From the NCBI GenBank assembly GCA_001577055.1, contig LSCG01000023.1, positions 1 through 32,786 on the forward strand: DNA of 32,786 nt. Reading direction: 5' to 3'. The notes under the pieces were generated by a model. The model was not told the origin of the DNA and did no database searches. It saw only the letters and a program-made list of their open reading frames with translations. Below, piece by piece: positions 1 to 6,735 of the stretch (positions are counted from its first letter, which is position 1; the number at the start of each line of letters is the position of its first letter). The position numbers were made by a program, and so were the translations under genes. Source of the stretch: Fidelibacterota bacterium TCS56 (GTDB lineage: Bacteria > Fidelibacterota > Marinisomatia > Marinisomatales > TCS56).

Positions 1-162
1 TGGTCATAATTGAATTTGGCACGAAAACTGAAATCAGAAATAAATGGGGCTTCCATGACAAACCAAAAAATCGATCAATTGGCCCGCACTAATAAAAAAT
101 TGAGCAGGTAGCAGGGCATCGACATTAGTTGAATACACCCATAAATAAGGTTATATTTAGTT

Positions 163-420
163 ATGTTTAAAATCAGGCAAACCGCCCGATTCAAAAAAGA
201 TTTTGCAAAGTTGGAACCACGCACACGAAATCGTCTGCTTGAAAAAGTCGCCTTGTTAGCAAAGGGATATGAATCGCAACTTGATATTAAAAAACTGCGG
301 GGTGTTGATAATCTTTTCCGCCTGCGGGATGGAAATTACCGTGTCCTGTATCAGAAATTCGTTGACCGTTTGCTCATAATCTTGATTAAGGCACGACATC
401 GAAAGGATGTATACCGATGA
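163..420 (+). CDS. RelE/ParE-superfamily toxin of a type II toxin-antitoxin pair
   Basis: This 85-residue basic protein has the layout of RelE-type mRNA interferases or ParE-like toxins: an N-terminal strand (MFKIRQTARFKKDF), two helices ending near residue 35, then the KKLRGVDNLFRLRDGNYRVLY strand pair (about residues 43-63) with the usual G-x-x-x-x-F/R-L-R and Y-R-V-L-Y pattern, and a C-terminal I-x-K-A-R-H-R-K-D-V-Y-R segment typical of the catalytic end of RelE. The stop overlaps the next start in ATGA (417-420), so toxin and antitoxin are probably translationally coupled. Toxin-first order is the higBA arrangement. RelE versus HigB cannot be settled by eye. Whether it cuts mRNA or poisons gyrase is not visible here; the family assignment is firm. 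Confidence 0.88.
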   Translation: MFKIRQTARFKKDFAKLEPRTRNRLLEKVALLAKGYESQLDIKKLRGVDNLFRLRDGNYRVLYQKFVDRLLIILIKARHRKDVYR

Positions 421-749
421 GTATTCAGATAATTAGAAAAGACAATAAGCCGGACTATCTGGTGATCCCTTACGAGGAATTTCGTGAATTAGCACGGGAA
501 GATCTATTGGACGCGGTAGCTGCCCAGGAAGTGTTGTCCGATCCGGTGGAAGGCGAAATCACCGACTTCAGCTTCGCTGATTATGTCAATAATTCCGCTC
601 ACACGGCACGATTGGAAGCAGGCCTCACCCAGAAGGAATTAGCGGCTAAAATGGGAGTGACGCAAGCCTATGTATCAAAATTGGAACAGGCTGACAAGGT
701 TACTCTTAAAGCACTGAAAAAAATAACCGACGCAATTAACGGAAAATAA
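417..749 (+). CDS. Xre-type antitoxin with a Phd/RelB-like N-terminus
   Basis: This 110-residue protein is the cognate antitoxin of the RelE-type toxin it overlaps by 4 nt. Residues about 62-108 form a Cro/C1-type (Xre) helix-turn-helix with the hallmark LEAGLTQKELAAKMGVTQAY segment, so it should bind the promoter and autoregulate. Residues about 1-30 (KPDYLVIPYEEFRELARED) resemble the start of Phd/YefM/RelB antitoxins, which suggests a two-part antitoxin: an N-terminal toxin- or dimer-contact strand plus an Xre DNA-binding end. Length and position fit HigA-like antitoxins. It is read in the same frame as the following ORF, which begins directly after this TAA. Confidence 0.88.
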   Translation: MSIQIIRKDNKPDYLVIPYEEFRELAREDLLDAVAAQEVLSDPVEGEITDFSFADYVNNSAHTARLEAGLTQKELAAKMGVTQAYVSKLEQADKVTLKALKKITDAINGK

Positions 750-1007
750 ATGGACCGCATGGTATATGGATTAGTAGAGCAGCATCTGGATAAACTCCAG
801 CTTGCCGACAAGCAATATCAGCGCTGGGCCGGGAAACGTTATCTGGTTTTGATTGAAGTCGAAAATGTGGAAGCCATTCCGCCCTTCGAGAATGATAAAA
901 GCAATTATGGCGATATGGACGACTGGCTGCCGGTGGAGGAGATTAGCAGGGTGCAGGTGTCAGGGATTAGGGTTCAGGGATTGGGGGGTAGTAAAAATGG
1001 AGTGTAG
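750..1007 (+). CDS. Short hypothetical protein, probably a truncated gene fragment
   Basis: This 85-codon frame starts directly after the antitoxin stop, with a weak GGAAAA purine stretch before the ATG. Residues about 1-68 look like genuine protein: a strand-rich GKRYLVLIEVENVEAI segment followed by FENDKSNYGDMDDWLPVEEI. I cannot assign a family with certainty; the pattern recalls small PUA-like RNA-binding folds (EVE or DUF365 type), a weak impression only. The last 17 residues (from QVSG to GSKNGV) are encoded by the left inverted repeat at 954-980 and the bases after it, so the natural C-terminus has apparently been replaced. The absence of an N-terminal half and the abrupt start suggest a remnant. 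Confidence 0.45.
   Translation: MDRMVYGLVEQHLDKLQLADKQYQRWAGKRYLVLIEVENVEAIPPFENDKSNYGDMDDWLPVEEISRVQVSGIRVQGLGGSKNGV
954..980. repeat. Left inverted repeat flanking the four-helix-bundle gene
   Basis: This 27-bp stretch is built from short CAGGTGT / CAGGGAT / TAGGGTTCAGGGA units. It is the imperfect inverted counterpart of 1352-1385: the reverse complement of the right copy reads CAGGTTTCAGGGAT, then six extra bases CAGGTG, then TTAGGGGTCAGGGA. The left copy lacks that six-base block. Its position 29 bp before the start codon marks one end of a discrete cassette. Confidence 0.75.
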
Positions 1008-1009
1008 AA

Positions 1010-1372
1010 ATGATTAAAAATTTTCGGGATTTGCAAGTGTGGCAAAAGGCAATTGATTTAGTAGTACGATGTTATTCAATTGCTAAAGGGTTGCCCGAAT
1101 ATGAGAAGTATGGCCTGTCCAGTCAAATTAGGCGAGCCGCGGTATCTATTCCTGCAAATATAGCCGAAGGTCACAGCCGGAGCCACACAAAAGAATACCT
1201 GCAACACATTTCGATTGCCTATGGTTCATTATCCGAACTGGAAACATTGCTAATTATTTGTGAGCGTTTGGAGTATATTTCCAATACCGCTATGAATGCT
1301 GCACTGGAACAAACATCAGAAATTGGTCGCATGCTCAATGGCCTGCGCTCTTCCCTGACCCCTAACACCTGA
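1010..1372 (+). CDS. Four-helix-bundle protein (23S rRNA intervening-sequence / S23 family)
   Basis: This 120-residue protein matches the four-helix-bundle family first noted in 23S rRNA intervening sequences and related to the Avd accessory protein of diversity-generating retroelements. The diagnostic blocks are present: FRDLQVWQKAIDLVV at residues 4-18, YGLSSQIRRAAVSIPANIAEGHSR around 34-58 with the conserved S-I-P-x-N-I-A-E-G, then S-x-S-E-L-E-T. No reverse transcriptase or variable repeat is nearby, so it is not part of a diversity-generating retroelement here. The last residues (SLTPNT) and the TGA stop lie inside the right inverted repeat at 1352-1385, so gene and repeats probably move as one unit. 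The biochemical role of stand-alone members is unknown; family call is firm. Confidence 0.92.
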   Translation: MIKNFRDLQVWQKAIDLVVRCYSIAKGLPEYEKYGLSSQIRRAAVSIPANIAEGHSRSHTKEYLQHISIAYGSLSELETLLIICERLEYISNTAMNAALEQTSEIGRMLNGLRSSLTPNT

Positions 1373-1385
1373 TCCCTGAAACCTG
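1352..1385. repeat. Right inverted repeat flanking the four-helix-bundle gene
   Basis: This 34-bp inverted partner of 954-980 starts TCCCTGACCCCTAACACCTG and continues ATCCCTGAAACCTG. It contains the last codons and the stop of the four-helix-bundle gene and ends 2 nt before the ATG of the downstream SRAP gene. I saw no convincing target-site duplication next to the two copies. Confidence 0.75.
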
Positions 1386-1387
1386 TT

Positions 1388-2056
1388 ATGTGTGGAAGAA
1401 AAACCCTAACCGAAGACATGCAATCGATCATCGAGGAACTGGCCATCCAGGAATGGGAGGACCCGGATAATTATGTTCCCAGTTTCAATATCGCCCCCAC
1501 CCAGACCTCGCCGATCCTGATTGACGACGGCCTCCGCCGCGTCAAACCAATGCGCTGGGGCTTGATCCCCGGCTGGTCCAAGGATGATAAGTTTAGCGCC
1601 CGGATGATTAACGCCCGGGCGGAGACGATTGATGAAAAACCTTCCTTCCGGGGATTGCTGCCCCGGAAGCGCTGCATCGTGATCGCCGACGGTTATTACG
1701 AATGGCAGAAGACCGCCGCTGGTAAACAACCTCATTTTATTCAGAGAAACGGTGGCGGCATTCTACCCATGGCGGGATTGTGGGATATGTGGATAAATCA
1801 AGACGGGAAACCAGTCTTTTCTTATACGATAATCACCACCACACCCCAACCGGATTTGAGCTTTATTCATGATCGGATGCCGGTGATTTTAGGGAAAGAT
1901 AAGCTGGATCACTGGCTGAAAACTCAAGAACATCCACCGGGGGAAGTGCTGCCGCTGTTAAATCCGACTCGTGATAAAATGGCGGCCTGGCCGGTTTCCA
2001 CCCTGGTGAATTCGCCGGCCAACAACAATCCTGACTGCCAGCGTCCCCTCAATTAA
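1388..2056 (+). CDS. yedK: SOS response-associated peptidase (YedK/HMCES, SRAP domain)
   Basis: This 222-residue protein is a full-length SRAP domain, which shields abasic sites in single-stranded DNA by forming a thiazolidine crosslink through its N-terminal cysteine. All key residues are visible: Cys2 (MCGR, exposed after Met removal), Asn75 in INARAET, Glu105 in ADGYYEW and His161 in IHDRMPVIL, almost the same spacing as E. coli YedK. The substrate groove motif MRWGLIPGW is at residues 55-63. The start is forced by Cys2. Only two bases separate the ATG from the inverted repeat of the upstream cassette and no Shine-Dalgarno is visible, so its native leader may have been displaced. It converges on the nicotinamidase gene, the two TAA stops sharing a TTAA palindrome at 2053-2056. 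Confidence 0.95.
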   Translation: MCGRKTLTEDMQSIIEELAIQEWEDPDNYVPSFNIAPTQTSPILIDDGLRRVKPMRWGLIPGWSKDDKFSARMINARAETIDEKPSFRGLLPRKRCIVIADGYYEWQKTAAGKQPHFIQRNGGGILPMAGLWDMWINQDGKPVFSYTIITTTPQPDLSFIHDRMPVILGKDKLDHWLKTQEHPPGEVLPLLNPTRDKMAAWPVSTLVNSPANNNPDCQRPLN

Positions 2057-2676
2057 CCGGGAATATCCACTCCCCGCAACAGGCGGGCGCCAGCCGCTTC
2101 CATTTCCTTTTCCGCCCGCTCCACATCACCGGGCCGCAGTTCAATCCCCTTGCACCCATTCTTGATCAGGTAAGTGCGAAAACCCAGATCAATTGAATCC
2201 AGCACGGAGAATTTCACGCAATAGTTAGTTGCCAGTCCGGCGAAAAATAAAGTAGTGACTTTTTTCTTTTTAAGATATTTTTCCAGTTTAGTGGAATTCC
2301 GGCTGGCTTTATCGAAAAAAGCGCTGTAGCTGTCAAACTTGGGGTTGGTACCCTTATAAATGATCTTTTTAATTCTTATTGTATCCAGGCGCTCAGGGAA
2401 ATCCGATCCGGGGGAATCCTGCACGCAGTGGTCAGGCGCAAGAATTTGGTCTATACCGTGGAGGTTGATGATTTCGCCAGGCTTACGGCCGGTGTGATTG
2501 GAGACGAAGCTGCCATGGTGGGTGGGGTGCCAGTCCTTGGTAGCCAGAATCTAGTCAAATTTCTCCTGAGCCCGGTTGATTACCGGAATTACTTTGTGGC
2601 TATCCCGAATCCCCATCGGCCCGTCTGGCAAAAAGTCATTTTGCAGATCGACAATGATCAACGCACGCTTACTCAT
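2053..2676 (-). pseudogene. pncA: Nicotinamidase (isochorismatase family) interrupted by an in-frame TAG
   Basis: Read from the ATG at 2676, this is a 207-codon nicotinamidase, which deamidates nicotinamide to nicotinate for NAD salvage. N-terminus: MSKRALIIVDLQNDFLPDG with catalytic Asp10. Metal-site block: KDWHPTHHGSF at about residues 47-57, with Asp48 and His50. Then PDHCVQ, Lys108 in YKGTNP followed by DSYSAFFD, and the nucleophile Cys153 in GLATNYCVKF. Codon 42 (2551-2553) is TAG, between EKFD and ILATKDWHP, so the frame is open on both sides of one nonsense codon. Without readthrough only a 41-residue peptide or a metal-site-lacking C-terminal part (GTG at 2424) could form. All catalytic residues are intact, so the mutation is recent, suppressed, or a base-call error. 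Confidence 0.85.
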
Positions 2677-2794
2677 GAACGGCGCCTTGGGATTTTATCA
2701 CCCCGAATACCACGGTAAAATCAATGGCTATCCTGAACGAGTAATCAATAAATCCAACATTAATGGTATCAGGCTAAATACCTGTCATCCAGAT

Positions 2795-3730
2795 TTATTT
2801 GATTAACAGTAATTTTTGGGTAACTGCGGTTGTGGCATTGTTTAAACGCACCAGGTAAACACCGGACGGCTGGTGGCCGGGATTCCAGTGATAATAATAC
2901 CCGCCCGGGGGGAGATTGGCCAGTTTCCGCTGATGAACAATGTGCCCGGCAAGATCATAGACAGTCAGTTTGATATTATCATTGCGGGCGATGCTGTAGG
3001 GAATCGTAACCGCAGCGTTAAAGGGATTGGGAAAGGCTGGCCGCAGGCTGAGCGCCTCCGGCAGGGTTTCTGGATCACCGGTTAATAAGGGCGGTAATGT
3101 AAGACCGGAAAAAGCGAACATTCCATTACTCACCAAAATCATCGGTGGAGGGAATCCGGTTTTTAAATACGAACCGTGGAACGTACCTGCCAGCGAATCA
3201 GGAGTAATATATATCATTTGTATCGTACCGGTAGCGCCCATATATGCAGAGGGGGTGATGCTATCGATTAATTGTCCGGCCAGATCATCTAAATCAGGTG
3301 TACCGCCGCTGGTATCAACCAACATCTGGAAAAGATCACTGATCAGGGCCGTATCAATCTCAGGGATAAAGGCGGAAAAGACACTCAGATCGGTTAGATC
3401 TCCAGGTAGTTGCCAGCTCTGCTGAGATTCGACACCACCACTGTCATCACGCAAATAGGTGATCAACAGATCGTAGGTGGTGTCAGTCACCTGCTGAAAG
3501 GCCGGAATCAGAATATGGGTCGTGTCACCGATTACTCCCACTGCGGCACCGGCAAAACTGGTGGGCACCGCGATAGAATCACCGATTTGGGGTGCTGATG
3601 CGCTGAAATCACCGCTGATCGCACCAGTGTAATCGAAAGATAAGTCGCCAATAAAGGCGGCACCATCTTCCTGGGAGTAAATGCCGACAACCAAAACCAT
3701 TACCATGAAAAATAGTTGTTTTCTGTACAC
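2795..3730 (-). CDS. Secreted protein with type IX secretion (Por-type) C-terminal sorting tail
   Basis: This protein of about 311 residues has an N-terminal signal peptide (KQLFFMVMVLVVGIYSQ) and a C-terminal tail of the Por/type IX class: FPNPFNAAVTIPYSI, then KLTVYDLAGHIV, then GYYYHWNPGHQPSGVYLVRL and a basic end (QKLLLIK). The middle is low in cysteine and strand-rich, and I do not recognise a domain in it. I chose the GTG at 3730 because AGGAG lies 5 nt upstream of it on the minus strand and it puts the hydrophobic signal near the N-terminus; the frame itself is open further upstream. The likely fate is export across the outer membrane or surface anchoring by a T9SS-like system; the substrate role is unknown. 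Confidence 0.8.
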   Translation of the reverse strand: MYRKQLFFMVMVLVVGIYSQEDGAAFIGDLSFDYTGAISGDFSASAPQIGDSIAVPTSFAGAAVGVIGDTTHILIPAFQQVTDTTYDLLITYLRDDSGGVESQQSWQLPGDLTDLSVFSAFIPEIDTALISDLFQMLVDTSGGTPDLDDLAGQLIDSITPSAYMGATGTIQMIYITPDSLAGTFHGSYLKTGFPPPMILVSNGMFAFSGLTLPPLLTGDPETLPEALSLRPAFPNPFNAAVTIPYSIARNDNIKLTVYDLAGHIVHQRKLANLPPGGYYYHWNPGHQPSGVYLVRLNNATTAVTQKLLLIK

Positions 3731-3824
3731 AGTTGCTCCTGCGATTAATATATTGATGTTAGCGTGGTGTCGAAATCTACAATAAACTACCAGGGCAATC
3801 AAAGGAACAAAAGCAGGCTGTAGT

Positions 3825-3845
3825 GCCGGACTGGCATCCTCCGGC
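3825..3845 (-). terminator. Weak candidate terminator hairpin after the ABC/GntR operon
   Basis: A 6-bp GCCGGA/TCCGGC inverted repeat with a 9-nt loop lies about 30 nt past the stop of the DUF2807 gene. In the minus-strand direction the first T-rich stretch comes only about 10 nt after the stem, so a classic intrinsic terminator is not well supported. Confidence 0.25.
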
Positions 3846-3875
3846 TCACTCTTTTAACAGGCTTAAAATTTTGTA

Positions 3876-4610
3876 TTAAAACTCGTGTTTTTCCAATGAA
3901 GAACTCCCGTGTACTCCAACCTTTTCCCGGGAGACGACACCGGCATAATCAAGATCAACATTGCCATTGAGCCTGCCAGTTAATTCGCCGCCATTCATGG
4001 TGATATCGGTATTGATGTCCCCGGATAAATTCAGTATAGCATCGGTGATTCGACTGTCCTCAAGATCCAGGTCAAGTTTTCCGCGGCCGGTTAAATCCAG
4101 CCGGTTAATCTCATTATTTGTAGCAATTAAATGACCAACACCACCTAAATCCAGAATGAGATTATCGCAGGTGAGATCATCAATATAAATACGGCAATCC
4201 CCCCGGGCTTTCAGTTCCACCAAATCGGGAATGAAAATCAGTACCTCCATTCTTTCCCCCTTGGTTAAAGCAGGGAATTTTTCCAGAAGATTAATCTGGT
4301 CGCCAGTCTGATTGATATTACTGGAACTGACCTTGTACTCCGGCCCGCTAACCATCACCGAATATTCCTCGCCTGGCTTTATTTCCACTTTCCAGTACCC
4401 CTGGATCCTGATACGCTGGAAGTCGGCAAAATCATATTGCTTGATGACTTGATCATTATCCAACATGGCCTGATCTTTGGAAAAGTCTTTATCGCCCACA
4501 ACATCATTAATCATGAGTCGCACCCAAAGCATTAATATCAGAATAATGGCGAAAGGCAGGGCGATCAGGATTGATAAACAGCGTTTATACTTCTTCATGG
4601 TGGTCCTCAA
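3876..4610 (-). CDS. DUF2807 (GIN domain) membrane-anchored protein
   Basis: This 244-residue protein has an N-terminal membrane anchor (about residues 12-30, a leucine/isoleucine stretch followed by WVRLMI) and then a strand-rich, right-handed-helix-like DUF2807 domain: YDFADFQRIRIQGYWKVEI at the start and repeated short strands ending in L-D-L / I-L-N-L / G-x-L-T-G-R-L-N-G-N-V. DUF2807 proteins sit in the envelope of Bacteroidota and relatives; their function is not established. The start overlaps the GntR stop in ATGA (4607-4610), so it is translationally coupled to the regulator and is the last gene of the ABC operon. ATG at 4598 (MKKYKR) is an alternative start. Confidence 0.85.
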   Translation of the reverse strand: MRTTMKKYKRCLSILIALPFAIILILMLWVRLMINDVVGDKDFSKDQAMLDNDQVIKQYDFADFQRIRIQGYWKVEIKPGEEYSVMVSGPEYKVSSSNINQTGDQINLLEKFPALTKGERMEVLIFIPDLVELKARGDCRIYIDDLTCDNLILDLGGVGHLIATNNEINRLDLTGRGKLDLDLEDSRITDAILNLSGDINTDITMNGGELTGRLNGNVDLDYAGVVSREKVGVHGSSSLEKHEF

Positions 4611-4975
4611 TTTGAATTTTCTGAATACTGCCGGTATAATAATTCAAGATCATCCAGGCTTAAATCGATCAGATGCATGGTTTTAAACAGGCGTGGAAGA
4701 TCGCTGTTAATGAATTCCTGTTTTTTAATTGCCCGGGCATTTTCGCGAGCCTGTTCACCGACAAAATAACCAATCCCGCGGCGATTGTAGATGATGCCAT
4801 CCGCCTGTAATTGATTGTAGGTGCGCATTACCGTATTGGGATTCACTTCAATTTCAACTGCCAGGTCGCGAATTGAAGGGATTTTCTCGTCTTCAGGCCA
4901 TTTCCCGGTGAGAATCATTTCAATAATAAAGTCGGCGATCTGTAGATATATCGCCTGGTCAGAACGGAAATCCAT
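4607..4975 (-). CDS. GntR-family transcriptional regulator, YtrA subfamily
   Basis: This 122-residue regulator has the short YtrA architecture: an N-terminal winged helix-turn-helix (IYLQIADFIIEMILTGKWPE, then KIPSIRDLAVEIEVNPNTVM and LQADGIIYNRRGIGYFV) and only a small C-terminal dimerisation part instead of a full effector domain. The start at 4975 is preceded by GAGG 8 nt upstream and lies 1 nt after the stop of the permease gene. YtrA-type regulators usually repress the ABC operon that encodes them. The CTAGTG/CACTAG palindrome just downstream of the operon promoter (6624-6635) is the obvious candidate operator. Confidence 0.92.
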   Translation of the reverse strand: MDFRSDQAIYLQIADFIIEMILTGKWPEDEKIPSIRDLAVEIEVNPNTVMRTYNQLQADGIIYNRRGIGYFVGEQARENARAIKKQEFINSDLPRLFKTMHLIDLSLDDLELLYRQYSENSN

Positions 4976-4976
4976 A

Positions 4977-5750
4977 TTATACCTCGGTTTCTTCCAAACG
5001 CAGGTAGGTAACCAACCATAGCACCGGTGCAATCAGCCATTTGAAACAGAAGGCCATCAGCTTGCCAAAACCAGTGAAAAAATCGGTAAACTTTTGATCC
5101 AGTTCTACTGATGAAAAGTAGAAATGATTATCGATAAAATTCCAGCCATCGAAGAATTCCCAAAAGGTGATTCTGAAGACAATCCCTGCAAAAATCGACA
5201 GCGCGCTAGCGATCAACCACAGGGATAACAGGGTCTTTATCAAGGTATTCTTACGAAAAATCACGGCACCCAGCAGAAAAATGGACTGGGTGATAAAATA
5301 TACACCGTTGCAGATCCAGACCACCCGGTCTAGAGGGTTGAATATTGGATAGCTTTCACCAAACACGATCAGGCTGACCAGTGACATCAGGATTGAAAAC
5401 ACCAGATACAACAGCATGGCGGCAAAGATGAATCCCACCGAAGTCAGTAACAGCTTACTCAGGAATTTCTCCTCATTGGAGGCTGGCAGGGTGAGATAAA
5501 CATAACTTTTCTGCGGGTGGTGCAAATCATTATAGGCCACACTCGTGATAATATACCCGCCGATAAACAACATCAGGCAGTAAAACTCCCGGGGGGCAAA
5601 CACCTCACCGCCCAGGATGGTAAAAAAATTAATGAACAGTAATAATCCGATCGCGGCACCACCTGCTATCAACAATGAACGGAAATTACTGAACAGGTCA
5701 TTCCGGACTAAATGCCAGAAGCGATTAGGATTGAATTGGGGATTACGCAT
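4977..5750 (-). CDS. ABC transporter permease (ABC-2 type)
   Basis: This 257-residue integral membrane protein has about six hydrophobic segments (for example LLIAGGAAIGLLLFINFFTI near the N-terminus, FYCLMLFIGGYIITSVAYND, and a C-terminal FKWLIAPVLWLVTYL). It follows the ATPase gene with an 8-nt overlap (ATGCGTAA). The start at 5750 is chosen because GGAGGTG sits 6 nt upstream. With the ATPase it should form an exporter; the substrate cannot be read from sequence, but YtrA-linked exporters often respond to cell-envelope stress or peptide antibiotics. A frame-open extension to 5789 exists but has no ribosome binding site. Confidence 0.88.
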   Translation of the reverse strand: MRNPQFNPNRFWHLVRNDLFSNFRSLLIAGGAAIGLLLFINFFTILGGEVFAPREFYCLMLFIGGYIITSVAYNDLHHPQKSYVYLTLPASNEEKFLSKLLLTSVGFIFAAMLLYLVFSILMSLVSLIVFGESYPIFNPLDRVVWICNGVYFITQSIFLLGAVIFRKNTLIKTLLSLWLIASALSIFAGIVFRITFWEFFDGWNFIDNHFYFSSVELDQKFTDFFTGFGKLMAFCFKWLIAPVLWLVTYLRLEETEV

Positions 5751-6597
5751 TTTCCACCTCCCGTAAAAATATCTCAGCCATCTTCTCACGGTTGTTGATC
5801 ACTGCATTGAAAAGCAGTTCCAGGTCAATTTTAGTATCGTGCCGCCCGGTGTTTTCCTGCATGACGGCATAACCTCCGAGTACTTTCTCCTGATAGAGAT
5901 ATTCATTTTCCGCCGGCAAATCCGCCATCAGTTGTACGGCCAAATGATCGGTGACGCTGCTTAAATCCTGGTCAAAGATTATATGACCCTCGTCCAGAAT
6001 AATAATCGGATCTATCAAATTTTCCATGTCACGGACCTGATGAGTGGAGATAATAAAGGTGCGTTCATCATTCATGGCGCCGGCCAATAGTTTGCGGAAT
6101 TGACTCTTAGTAGGGATATCCAGACCGTTGGTTGGTTCATCCAGGATCAACAAGCGGCAGTCGGTAGCCAAGCCAAAAGCCAGCAATAATTTCTTTTTTT
6201 GGCCATAGGACAGACTGGTCAGTTTTCCATTATCAGGCAGATCGAATTTGTCCCGGTAATCATTGAACTGCCGGCGATTGAAGCGTGGGTAGAAGGGGGT
6301 GTAGAGTTTGATGTATTCATCCAGCTTTACCGGCGGCAGATAGAATTCCTCGGGAATGAAAAACAATTCGCGCAAGAACTGAGGCAACCGTAGTTCCGGG
6401 ACATGGTCCATAACAGAACATTCCCCGGAATGGGGGAACAACAGACCGCCGATTAATTTTAACAGCGTCGTTTTCCCGGCTCCATTTTTACCCAGCAATC
6501 CGTAGATATTACCCGGATCAAGGTTCAGGTCCAGATTATTGAACAGATTCTGGCCGGGTTTATACTCAAATGAAAGGTCTTGGATATGGATCATCAT
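5743..6597 (-). CDS. ABC transporter ATP-binding protein
   Basis: This 284-residue ATPase is the first gene of the minus-strand operon. Walker A is GLLGKNGAGKTTLLKL (about residues 33-48), the signature is LSYGQKKKLLLAFGLA, Walker B is CRLLILDEPTNGLD and the H-loop is IISTHQVRDME. The C-terminal about 70 residues are a BcrA/YtrB-type extension. Its ATG at 6597 has AGGAAA upstream; ATG at 6594 is an alternative. It energises the adjacent permease. It is expected to be repressed by the YtrA-type regulator two genes downstream. Confidence 0.95.
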   Translation of the reverse strand: MMIHIQDLSFEYKPGQNLFNNLDLNLDPGNIYGLLGKNGAGKTTLLKLIGGLLFPHSGECSVMDHVPELRLPQFLRELFFIPEEFYLPPVKLDEYIKLYTPFYPRFNRRQFNDYRDKFDLPDNGKLTSLSYGQKKKLLLAFGLATDCRLLILDEPTNGLDIPTKSQFRKLLAGAMNDERTFIISTHQVRDMENLIDPIIILDEGHIIFDQDLSSVTDHLAVQLMADLPAENEYLYQEKVLGGYAVMQENTGRHDTKIDLELLFNAVINNREKMAEIFLREVENA

Positions 6598-6607
6598 TGG
6601 TTATTTC

Positions 6608-6635
6608 CTAGTGTATTATTGAACTAGTGCACTAG
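6608..6635 (-). promoter_or_regulatory. Candidate operator of the YtrA-type regulator
   Basis: A perfect 12-bp palindrome CTAGTGCACTAG lies at 6624-6635, with a further direct half-site CTAGTG at 6608-6613. On the minus strand the palindrome begins one base after the putative -10 box, so a bound repressor would block transcription initiation or early escape. Its location at the head of an operon encoding a GntR/YtrA regulator makes autoregulation the simplest reading. Confidence 0.6.
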
Positions 6636-6636
6636 G

Positions 6637-6665
6637 ATATTACATACAAACTGATTTACTTGCAA
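6637..6665 (-). promoter_or_regulatory. Candidate promoter of the ABC/GntR/DUF2807 operon
   Basis: On the minus strand, TTGCAA (6660-6665) and TAATAT (6637-6642) are separated by exactly 17 bp. Both hexamers match sigma70 consensus at four of six positions. The leader to the ATG at 6597 is short and contains the operator. TTGCAA is self-complementary, and on the plus strand it is followed after 18 bp by TTATAT (6684-6689), so it may also serve the divergent hydrolase gene. Confidence 0.45.
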
Positions 6666-6735
6666 GCCTTTTGATAAAACCCATTATATCTGGCTTACCC
6701 TGCTTAATTTCACCATTCATCAGAAACAGGTACAC

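Noticed and set aside
1-162. A short open tail (3-92) and an 18-codon ORF (55-111) before the toxin gene
   Set aside because: Both are too short, with no recognisable motif or convincing ribosome binding site; the first could be the end of a gene to the left but cannot be shown.
1010-1372. Diversity-generating retroelement suggested by the Avd-like four-helix-bundle protein
   Set aside because: No reverse transcriptase, template repeat or variable repeat is present nearby.
2428-2718. Plus-strand ORF of 96 codons
   Set aside because: It is antisense to the N-terminal half of the nicotinamidase gene, whose motifs (IVDLQNDF, KDWHPTHH) are unmistakable on the minus strand.
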